From assembly GCA_020353135.1 (NCBI GenBank), contig CP070688.1:476177-497438 (forward strand): DNA of 21,262 nucleotides, read 5' to 3'. Below the pieces are notes generated by a model. The model ran no database searches. It was not told the origin of the DNA and saw nothing but the letters and a program-made list of their open reading frames with translations. Positions 15,392 through 21,262 of this stretch are shown here, one piece after another. Positions within the stretch are counted from its first letter, which is position 1; each line of letters opens with the position of its first letter. The stretch comes from Chloroflexota bacterium. Lineage in GTDB: Bacteria > Chloroflexota > Anaerolineae > Promineifilales > Promineifilaceae. Made by a program: the position numbers and the translations under genes.

Positions 15392-16750
15392 TCAAGCTGT
15401 TTCTGAATCGTAGAGGATGGCTTTGATCTCCAGGGCGTCACGGCGCACTGTATCGTCAGTTTCCATGAGCTCTGAGATTTTGTCGAAACCATACAGCACG
15501 GTTGTGTGATCGCGTTTGCCCAGGTGCTCGCCAATTTGTGGAAATGACATGCCAGACTCGGTGCGTGCCAGATACATGACCATTTGTCGTGGAAAGGCCA
15601 CCATGCGGCTGCGGCTCGTACCCAACAATGCATCGACCGTTACGTGATAGTAGCTGGCGACGATATCGACCACGCGCTCGATGGTCAGCTTTTCTGGCCG
15701 GTGCAACAGGTCAGATAAGGCCATGCTGGCCAATTGTTCGTCAATTTCGCCGCCGGTCAGTTCCGCGTAGGCGATCACCTTGTTCAGGGCGCCCTCCAAT
15801 TCACGGATGTTTTTGCGCACGTAATGGGCAATAGTGTTCAGGACGCTGTCAGGCACGTCCACGCCACTGGACTCGGCCTTGGCCCTCAGAATAGCCATGC
15901 GTGTCTCGATGTCCGGCAATTGGATATCGGCCATCAGGCCCCACTCGAAACGCGATTGCAGCCTCTCTTCCAAGGTGACCATAGCTTTCGGCGGCCGATC
16001 ACTGGACAGCACAACCTGTCGGCCGCGACTATGAAGATCGTTGAAAGTATGGAACAATTCCTTCTGGGTGCTTTCCTTGCCGGCTATGAATTGGACATCG
16101 TCGATGAGCAAGATGTCAGGGGTTCGATATTGCTCGCGAAATGAAGCCATGTCCTGGCTGCGAATCGATTGAATCAGATCGTTGGTGAATGTCTCAGATG
16201 AGACATAGCGGAAGTCAAAGCCAAGCTCCCGGCTGCGGTGACCGATAGCATGAAGCAGGTGGGTCTTGCCTAAGCCAACACCGCCATAGATGAAGAGCGG
16301 ATTGTACGTGCTGCCTGGCTGCTCGGCGACCGAGAGAGCGGCCGCGTGAGCCAGCCGGTTGCTAGGACCGACGACAAAGGTAGCGAAAGTGTACCGGCTC
16401 TGCATCTGGCCGTTCGTGGATGTCACCGTCTCGATCGGGTTTTGGATCACTGTCTTTCTGGTCACGCCGTTGGTTGTGGTCGGCGCTGGCGAATCGCCTT
16501 GTTCGTCAGTCCGAACGACAAAATCCACGGAGACAGTTCTGCCGGCGATAGTCGATAAGGTACGAATAATCGTGCCGCTCAGACGGCTTTCGAGCCAGTC
16601 TTTGGCGTAATCGTTGCGCACGCCGACGACATAAGTATCACCTTCGGCCGACAACAGGCAGGCATCCCGCAGCCAGGTATTAAAGGTGGCCTTCGTCATC
16701 TGAAGTTCTAACTCCCCTAGGGTCGCTTTCCAAGCCAGTTCTGAGTTCAT
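15392..16750 (-). CDS. dnaA: Chromosomal replication initiator protein DnaA
   Basis: ATG 16750 (452 aa) is preferred because the N-terminal domain then starts MNSELAWKATLGELELQ, as in other DnaA proteins. An in-frame ATG at 16765 and a TTG at 16798 are possible, and no strong ribosome binding site favours any of them. Domain I covers about 1-78 and a short linker 79-115. The AAA+ domain has Walker A GGVGLGKT (156-163) and Walker B LLIDDVQF (D217, D218). Domain IV ends with the DNA-binding signature GKRDHTTVLYGFDKI (411-425). It binds ATP and the boxes found just downstream, melting the origin. dnaN and recF do not follow it. It is flanked by oriC on one side and a long non-coding region on the other. 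Confidence 0.98.
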   Translation of the reverse strand: MNSELAWKATLGELELQMTKATFNTWLRDACLLSAEGDTYVVGVRNDYAKDWLESRLSGTIIRTLSTIAGRTVSVDFVVRTDEQGDSPAPTTTNGVTRKTVIQNPIETVTSTNGQMQSRYTFATFVVGPSNRLAHAAALSVAEQPGSTYNPLFIYGGVGLGKTHLLHAIGHRSRELGFDFRYVSSETFTNDLIQSIRSQDMASFREQYRTPDILLIDDVQFIAGKESTQKELFHTFNDLHSRGRQVVLSSDRPPKAMVTLEERLQSRFEWGLMADIQLPDIETRMAILRAKAESSGVDVPDSVLNTIAHYVRKNIRELEGALNKVIAYAELTGGEIDEQLASMALSDLLHRPEKLTIERVVDIVASYYHVTVDALLGTSRSRMVAFPRQMVMYLARTESGMSFPQIGEHLGKRDHTTVLYGFDKISELMETDDTVRRDALEIKAILYDSETA

Positions 16751-16769
16751 AATCGCGCCAACCATATTT

Positions 16770-16785
16770 GTTGCCGACAGGCAAC
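16770..16785. other. Hairpin in the dnaA leader
   Basis: GTTGCC (16770-16775) and GGCAAC (16780-16785) flank a 4-nt loop, 20 to 35 nt before the dnaA ATG. No T-run is present. It could affect translation of dnaA, or the choice between ATG 16765 and ATG 16750. Confidence 0.4.
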
Positions 16786-16802
16786 CTCCACCTAGCAACC
16801 AG

Positions 16803-16844
16803 CCAAGTTCCTTGAACCAAGTTTCTTGAACCAGGTTACTTAAA
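16803..16844. repeat. Triple 14-bp tandem repeat upstream of dnaA
   Basis: Three exactly contiguous units: CCAAGTTCCTTGAA (16803-16816), CCAAGTTTCTTGAA (16817-16830) and CCAGGTTACTTAAA (16831-16844), diverging with distance from dnaA. The sequence TAAACCACA (16841-16849), a 7/9 match to a DnaA box, overlaps the last unit. Position, 53 nt before the dnaA ATG, suggests a binding array for a regulator of dnaA or a second origin element. Confidence 0.65.
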
Positions 16845-16849
16845 CCACA

Positions 16850-17531
16850 TCTGCAATTGGTGTATGGTGGTGGTGGACCCGTTGTCGTATCCCTTTCCGG
16901 CCCCGGGATACGCTCACAGGGCTTCGCTCAACTGGCGAAGTGTGTAACTGGCCGTGCAAGCAATTCTATGTTGGTTGCGCTGGTGCTGAGACCAAAATCA
17001 GATCAGAGTGCAAGGCAATCGATCAAACCCAGACCGGCGTTGCTCCAAATTCTGTCAGTGACCAAGAGCACAAGAGAAGAATCCTCTTCCACCGCAAGTC
17101 CGGTGATCACTGACGTGCACAACGGCACCACTCCTTCTACCTGAAAACATTCTAACAGACGATAGCGCCGGCCGCAATGAAAGTTGACGTAAGCTATGTT
17201 AAAAGGTCGGATCTTTTTAGAAATGAATTCTCTGGAGAGTCTTAAAGTTTTAAGGTTACGTCTTCGGCAATGTCCTGCACCACTATCAATGGGCCGAGTT
17301 AGCGAAGGCTTACCACATTTACCGTTGACTCGCCAGCACCGGCCGACTGCCTGGCGGGCAGTAAACACAGATAGATCTCCCTTGGAGTGCGGATCTTAAT
17401 ACGCACCAATGCAGTTGGCTGCATTGGATGTCATTATTCAGAATGAAGCCGGAATTTCTACGATTTTGGCCGTGCCGCCGCACTATATGCCACGTTTATG
17501 CTGCCAATCGCGAAAAAGATCGCCTAATCGC
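16850..17531. other. Long non-coding stretch with a perfect 9-bp hairpin
   Basis: No convincing gene lies between dnaA and the spoVS promoter. Two open frames (16857-17144 + and 17003-17368 -) have no recognisable motif, no ribosome binding site and unnatural composition. The one clear structure is CCAATGCAG (17406-17414), loop TTGG, CTGCATTGG (17419-17427), a perfect stem without a T-tail on either side. The stretch could hold a decayed gene, a small RNA or further origin elements. Confidence 0.4.
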
Positions 17532-17561
17532 TTGACAATAGACTCGAAAATTGTCTAGAAT
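17532..17561 (+). promoter_or_regulatory. Strong sigma-70-type promoter of spoVS with embedded dyad
   Basis: TTGACA (17532-17537) is a perfect -35 box, with TAGAAT (17556-17561) 18 nt downstream, giving a start near 17568. GACAAT (17534-17539) and ATTGTC (17550-17555) form an inverted repeat that fills the promoter spacer, a good site for a repressor. The leader of about 145 nt opens with a GGGAA/TTCCC hairpin (17571-17587). Confidence 0.75.
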
Positions 17562-17714
17562 GCCATCAGCGGGAAATCATAGTTCCCTCCGACCTGACAT
17601 TTTAGACTTGCTGACCTGGAATCACCATCCGAGGCACAGAGCGGTTGTTGCGCATCGCGTGGCGTTTAGTGAAGAGGCGACTTTTCGGGCCAGTCACATT
17701 ACATGGAGGAAAAC

Positions 17715-17942
17715 ATGAGCATTATAAAGGTTTCGGCCCGATCGCGGACAGCATCGGTCGCCGGCGCTATCGCCGGCGTGGTGCGTGAGGCTGGGCGGGC
17801 TGAAGTCCAGGCTATTGGCGCGGGAGCGGTCAATCAAGCGGTGAAGGCCATTGCCATTGCCACCGGTTACCTGGCCGAAGAGGATGTCCACGTAGTTTGT
17901 GTTCCGGCTTTTGCCGAAGTGGTGATTGACGATCAGGTATGA
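17715..17942 (+). CDS. spoVS: SpoVS-family protein, ended early by an in-frame TGA
   Basis: Start at ATG 17715, with GGAGG (17705-17709) 5 nt upstream; an in-frame ATG at 17703 contains the binding site itself and is unlikely. The 75-aa product matches SpoVS: MSIIKVSARS, SVAGAIAGVVRE, EVQAIGAGAVNQAVKAIAIA and VVCVPAFAEVVID. SpoVS proteins are small Alba-like putative nucleic-acid-binding regulators, best known from Bacillus sporulation but also found in non-sporulating bacteria. TGA (17940-17942) stands at codon 76. The same frame continues after it with TAIKISVEPR and TAA (17973-17975), which is the conserved family end and restores exactly 86 residues, the Bacillus length. Bacillus has Arg at the TGA position, so a single CGA to TGA change explains it. 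Recent mutation, readthrough or sequence error are open. Confidence 0.9.
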   Translation: MSIIKVSARSRTASVAGAIAGVVREAGRAEVQAIGAGAVNQAVKAIAIATGYLAEEDVHVVCVPAFAEVVIDDQV

Positions 17943-18087
17943 ACGGCCATCAAGATCTCTGTCGAACCCCGCTAAACACCTTCTCACTTTATTTTGGCAG
18001 GCAGGTATGCATGGCGGCCGCTGGCCCCAAGGTCTGGCGTCGGCCGAGACCAAGTGTATAGCGAATAGAATCTAACAGCATAGCAGC

Positions 18088-18522
18088 ATGCTAATTCGTT
18101 ACATTCTGTATGGACTGGGCGGATGGTGCGGCGAAGTCGTGTTCACCGCGCTGACAGACAGCTTGCCTAAGCGAGACTGGCGGCTGGTGGGAACGACCTA
18201 TTTATGGATGTTTCCCATCTACGGATTGCTGGCCGTATTTTATGAACCGGTCCATGATTTGATCCGAGATTTGCCAATACTCGTTCGGGCCATCATCTGG
18301 TCACTTGGTTTTACGGCCGTCGAACTTGTTACTGGCTGGTTAATCGCCCGCGTTACCGGTCGTTGTCCTTGGGACTACAGCGACAAGCGTTTTGCGATCA
18401 ATGCTTACATTCGCTGGGATTTTTTCCCAGTCTGGGCCATCATTGGCTTAGCGTTGGAACCCGTGCACGATTTCTTGGTTCGATTGACGCCAGCCATTGA
18501 AGAGGCTTTACCGATTCTATGA
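18088..18522 (+). CDS. Small CmpB-like membrane protein (putative ABC-transporter type IV family)
   Basis: The 144-aa protein has about four hydrophobic segments (about 4-22, 36-52, 64-88, 108-124). GRCPWDYSDKRFAINAYIRWDFF (91-113) resembles the WDYS...RxxxFW core of the CmpB-like family, whose biochemical role is unknown despite the ABC label. EPVHD occurs twice (53-57 and 124-128) after hydrophobic segments, suggesting an internal repeat. No Shine-Dalgarno precedes the ATG. A TAGAAT box at 18066-18071 would give a leader of about 10 nt, or the gene is read from the spoVS promoter. The stop overlaps the next ATG (ATGA), so the two proteins are probably made together. Confidence 0.65.
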   Translation: MLIRYILYGLGGWCGEVVFTALTDSLPKRDWRLVGTTYLWMFPIYGLLAVFYEPVHDLIRDLPILVRAIIWSLGFTAVELVTGWLIARVTGRCPWDYSDKRFAINAYIRWDFFPVWAIIGLALEPVHDFLVRLTPAIEEALPIL

Positions 18523-19232
18523 CTTTACATCCCAACGACTTTTTTGAATTGAACGATCCGCTGGCGGCCGAGCTATTCGACGGCTGCGAATTGGTATGGC
18601 AGGCTTTGTCGGGCCTGGCCGCGCAAGTTGACCGACTTGTTGGCCAGGGACAGACGATACTTGGCGACGTATCGCCAGGCGCTCATATAGGCCCAAACGT
18701 CTACGTGGCCGAGGGAGCGCGGGTGGCGCCGGCGGCTTATGTGATGGGGCCGGCATTCATCAGTCAGGGGGCATTGGTGAAGCATGGCGCCTTTGTGCGC
18801 GAGAATGTGATCATGATGCCCGGCAGCATATTGGGCCACGCCAGTGAGGCCAAGCACAGTTTGTTGCTGGCCGGCGCCTGCGCGCCCCATTTCAACTATG
18901 TCGGCGACAGCATTCTCGGCCGGAATACCAATATCGGCGCCGGTACCAAGTTGAGTAATCTTACCCTGGTTAGCGAGAAGGACGCCTCAACGGGACAAAG
19001 ACCGACGATCAAGCTTGTCATCGACGGTCAGGAGTATGATACGCGACTGGCCAAGTTTGGAGCGGTTCTGGGCGACAAGGCCCAGACCGGATGCAACGTG
19101 GTGCTCAATCCTGGCTGCATCGTCGGCCGGAACAGCCTCATTTACGCCAATACCAGTTTGCGCAAGGGTTACTATCCTCCAGATACGGTCATTAAGTTGC
19201 GGCAGAGTATTGAAATGGATGAGCGGCGCTGA
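18519..19232 (+). CDS. Left-handed beta-helix (hexapeptide repeat) protein, GlmU-like acyltransferase domain without nucleotidyltransferase
   Basis: 237 aa. A short helical start (1-45) leads into hexapeptide repeats (about 50-225): GAHIGPNVYVAEGARV, FISQGALVKHGAFV, YVGDSILGRNTNIGAGTKL and GAVLGDKAQTGCNVVLNPGCIVGRN. The H-NYVGDS / NIGAGT / LGD...GCNV series matches the C-terminal domain of archaeal-type bifunctional sugar-phosphate nucleotidyltransferase/acetyltransferases. The N-terminal nucleotidyltransferase (GXGXR motif) is absent, so it may acetylate a sugar phosphate, or act as a partner subunit. It is coupled by ATGA to the membrane protein before it, and PepF follows after 50 nt on the same strand. 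Confidence 0.8.
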   Translation: MTLHPNDFFELNDPLAAELFDGCELVWQALSGLAAQVDRLVGQGQTILGDVSPGAHIGPNVYVAEGARVAPAAYVMGPAFISQGALVKHGAFVRENVIMMPGSILGHASEAKHSLLLAGACAPHFNYVGDSILGRNTNIGAGTKLSNLTLVSEKDASTGQRPTIKLVIDGQEYDTRLAKFGAVLGDKAQTGCNVVLNPGCIVGRNSLIYANTSLRKGYYPPDTVIKLRQSIEMDERR

Positions 19233-19282
19233 GCGGCGAGTAGCGATATTAGTTGACATAATGATATTCATGGAGATGTAGG

Positions 19283-21082
19283 ATGACAGGGAATAGGTAT
19301 AAGCAGGGACCGTGGAGCCTGGTAGATCTTTTTGAGGCCTTCGACGCGCCAGAGGTCGAGTTGGCATTGGAACGCGTCGAGGCATTATTAACGGAGATTG
19401 AGGTATCCAGGTCAGTCTTGGCGCCAGATTCGGCAAATGTGCTTGACACGGAAGCGTTCTTGGAACTGCTGGAAAAACATGAGGCGTTAGATAAGGAAAT
19501 CAGCGCTCTCTTTGCCTTTGCCAGTTTGAGATTCGCGGCCGATACACAAGATCAGACCGCTCACGCTGCTCTGGCGCGCTTTCGCCAGATGGCGGCCGAA
19601 GCGCACAACAGGGTCCTCTTCTTTGAACTGTGGTGGAAGGGACTGGACGAGGAGCAGGCTGAACCATTGCTGGCCATCAGCGGCGACTATCGCTACTGGC
19701 TTGAGGCGCTGCGACTGCAACGTCCGTATACGCTGTCGGAGCCGGAGGAACGAGTAGTCAATCTTAAGAATGTTAATGGACCGGCGGCGTTAATGACTTT
19801 GCTTAGCACAATCACCGACCGCTATACATTCAACCTGAAAATCGACGGCGAGATTCAGGAACTGACCCGCGATGAGTTGACCGTTCACTACCGGAATCCC
19901 GATCCTGGGCTCAGGGCGGCCGCTTACCAGGAACTTTTCCGCGTCTACGAGCAGGACAAGCCGGTATTGGGTCAGATATACCAGTCGAGGGTGCGTGATT
20001 GGCAAACCGAAAACCTGCAACTGCGGGGATTCGCCTCGCCGATCGCCGTTCGCAATCTGGCCAATGACATGCCAGACGAAGTCGTCGATCTGCTGCTGGA
20101 GGTTTCCCGCCAGAATGCGTCTGTTTTCCAACGCTATTTTCGGTTGAAGGCGCGCTGGTTGGGCATGGAACAGTTGCGTCGCTATGACGTCTATGCGCCG
20201 ATCATCAAGACCGAGAAGCGTCTTGCCTATGCTGATGCGGTCGATTTGGTGCTGAGCAGCTACCGTCGATTTGACCCCCGGGTGGCTGACCTGGCCGAAC
20301 GGGTGTTCGCCGAGAATCATATCGACACTGAAGTGCGCAAGGGCAAGCGGGGCGGCGCATTCTGCGCCACTGTGTCGCCGGACCACACACCTTGGATAAT
20401 GCAATCGTATCACGGCCGGCCGAGCGATGCGGCTACTATGGCTCATGAACTGGGCCATGCCGTCCATTCGATGCTGGCCGAACATCATAGCGCGCTGACT
20501 CAGCAATCGTCGTTGCCGTTAGCGGAAACGGCGTCGACATTCGGCGAGATGATCGTCATCGATCGTTTATTGGCCGAGGATCCGAATCCTGAGACGCAGC
20601 GCGACCTGCTGTTTCGCCAGATGGACGACAATTACGCCACCATCATGCGTCAGGCTTATTTTGCCATCTTCGAACGCGACGCCCACGAGTTGGTCAAGAA
20701 CGGAGCGACCATCGACGAGTTGAGCGATCTATATGCCGGTAACCTGGCCGAGCAATTTGGCAATTCAATGAGCATTAGCGATGATTTCAGCCTGGAGTGG
20801 CTGGTCATTCCGCACATCTACCGGGTACCGTTCTATGTCTATGCCTACGCTTTTGGTCAACTGCTCGTTCTATCGTTATACCAACAGTATCTTGAGGAAG
20901 GAGATGCCTTCAAGCCCCGTTATTTTGATATCCTGGCTGCCGGCGGCAGCGACGCGCCAGCGCGGATTCTGGATAAAGCGGGCATAGACATCCGCTCGGC
21001 CGAGTTCTGGCAAGGCGGCTATGATGTTTTGACCAGTGCTCTCGAGCGCTTGGAGGCTCTTGACGTGGTTGTTGCTGCCTAG
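19283..21082 (+). CDS. pepF: Oligoendopeptidase F (M3 family zinc metallopeptidase)
   Basis: 599 aa, the usual PepF length. ATG 19283 has GGAGA 7 nt upstream. A helical N-terminal domain (about 1-200) precedes the thermolysin-like zinc site: H388-E-L-G-H392 with E389 as catalytic base and E415 (LAETASTFGEM) as the third ligand. The substrate-channel motif FCATVSPDHTPWI (about 363-375) is the family's GAFC...H region. It cleaves short peptides in the cytoplasm and recycles amino acids. No signal peptide. It runs on the same strand as the beta-helix gene and ends 45 nt from the stop of a convergent partial gene. Confidence 0.93.
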   Translation: MTGNRYKQGPWSLVDLFEAFDAPEVELALERVEALLTEIEVSRSVLAPDSANVLDTEAFLELLEKHEALDKEISALFAFASLRFAADTQDQTAHAALARFRQMAAEAHNRVLFFELWWKGLDEEQAEPLLAISGDYRYWLEALRLQRPYTLSEPEERVVNLKNVNGPAALMTLLSTITDRYTFNLKIDGEIQELTRDELTVHYRNPDPGLRAAAYQELFRVYEQDKPVLGQIYQSRVRDWQTENLQLRGFASPIAVRNLANDMPDEVVDLLLEVSRQNASVFQRYFRLKARWLGMEQLRRYDVYAPIIKTEKRLAYADAVDLVLSSYRRFDPRVADLAERVFAENHIDTEVRKGKRGGAFCATVSPDHTPWIMQSYHGRPSDAATMAHELGHAVHSMLAEHHSALTQQSSLPLAETASTFGEMIVIDRLLAEDPNPETQRDLLFRQMDDNYATIMRQAYFAIFERDAHELVKNGATIDELSDLYAGNLAEQFGNSMSISDDFSLEWLVIPHIYRVPFYVYAYAFGQLLVLSLYQQYLEEGDAFKPRYFDILAAGGSDAPARILDKAGIDIRSAEFWQGGYDVLTSALERLEALDVVVAA

Positions 21083-21127
21083 AGAACGGGCAGTGTTGTC
21101 AAACCGGGTCGACGCGGCCGTTCCTTG

Positions 21128-21262
21128 CTAGTCAATTCCGGAGCGAATTGCGCTGGAGGAAATATCTTGCCGAAACCGGTCGCCAGGCAGCGGCTGGAAG
21201 AGGTCCTTCAGCATATCAGGAACGGGTAGATCGCTGGCCTCGTGAAACTCGCCATTGTCGTC
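21128..21262 (-). CDS. C-terminal end of an unidentified leftward gene (partial)
   Basis: The minus-strand frame entering from the right edge is open for 44 codons to TAG at 21130-21128. The residues have a natural composition (for example FHEASDLPVPDML, LFQPLPGDRF, SSSAIRSGID). I cannot name the family. It would be convergent with pepF across a 45-nt gap in which I see no terminator. The opposite-strand alternative, a GTG at 21242 opening with KLAIVV like some glycosyltransferases, has only seven codons and a weak ribosome binding site, so the minus-strand reading is favoured but not certain. Confidence 0.45.
   Translation of the reverse strand, partial: DDNGEFHEASDLPVPDMLKDLFQPLPGDRFRQDISSSAIRSGID

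Noticed and set aside
16763..16798. Longer dnaA starts (TTG 16798, ATG 16765)
   Set aside because: Added residues are glycine/cysteine-rich and absent from DnaA N-termini; ATG 16750 gives the standard domain I.
16857..17144. 95-codon open frame on the plus strand in the same region
   Set aside because: No motif or ribosome binding site; overlaps the equally weak minus-strand frame.
17003..17368. 121-codon open frame on the minus strand upstream of dnaA
   Set aside because: No ribosome binding site, no family resemblance, and cysteine/arginine-rich composition unlike the neighbours; likely chance or decayed DNA.
21167..21262. Plus-strand starts at the right edge (TTG 21167 after GGAGG, 20 codons; GTG 21242, KLAIVV)
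   Set aside because: The first stops after 20 codons and the second is cut at seven; the minus-strand frame is open throughout and more protein-like.

Overview
The window is bacterial chromosomal DNA of fairly high GC, with tightly packed genes, short overlaps and many GGCCGG/CGGCCG words. The gene set (multiheme cytochrome c with surface-type C-terminal domains, a SpoVS homologue, an archaeal-like hexapeptide-repeat protein, an MrfA-type helicase, PepF) would fit the Chloroflexota (Anaerolineae and relatives). That assignment is an inference from gene content and style, not from a marker gene. No IS element, tRNA, rRNA or CRISPR array was seen.

Left part (1-6841, all +): a promoter with a CRP/FNR-like palindrome and a long leader precede a secreted five-heme cytochrome c (412-3159), which ends in a strong terminator. 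Next comes a two-gene unit: a PEP-synthase/rifampin-phosphotransferase-like enzyme (3474-6185), overlapping by 4 nt a six-helix membrane protein (6182-6841) that looks like the heme-handling protein CcmC with its tryptophan-rich signature eroded.

Middle (6828-12256): a leftward group of response regulator, threonine synthase and enoyl-CoA hydratase (9486 down to 6828). A LysR regulator (9690-10577) diverges from the response regulator across a control region holding an LTTR-type box. A family 2 glycosyltransferase (10731-11405) runs tail to tail into an alpha/beta hydrolase (12256-11396).

Replication region (12253-about 17530): dnaA (16750-15392, -) ends in a terminator, followed by a compact candidate oriC (14920-15300). 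The origin has one perfect and four one-mismatch DnaA boxes and a DnaA box/GC spacer/DnaA-trio/AT-rich arrangement with the polarity of the Bacillus incC unwinding site. dnaN is not next to it. Its place is taken by an MrfA-like DNA helicase with an HNH nuclease domain inserted ahead of the DUF1998 part, co-transcribed with the alpha/beta hydrolase. Upstream of dnaA is an unusually long non-coding stretch with a 14-bp triple tandem repeat and hairpins.

Right part (17532-21262): a strong promoter drives a spoVS gene whose reading frame is interrupted by TGA at codon 76, while the ten conserved C-terminal codons remain intact downstream. Then a small CmpB-like membrane protein is translationally coupled (ATGA) to a hexapeptide-repeat acyltransferase-like protein, followed by an M3 oligoendopeptidase F. 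The C-terminus of an unidentified leftward gene enters at the right edge.

The most interesting items are the helicase-HNH fusion beside the origin, the spoVS in-frame stop, the DnaA-trio origin, and the degenerate CcmC paired with a PEP-utilising enzyme.
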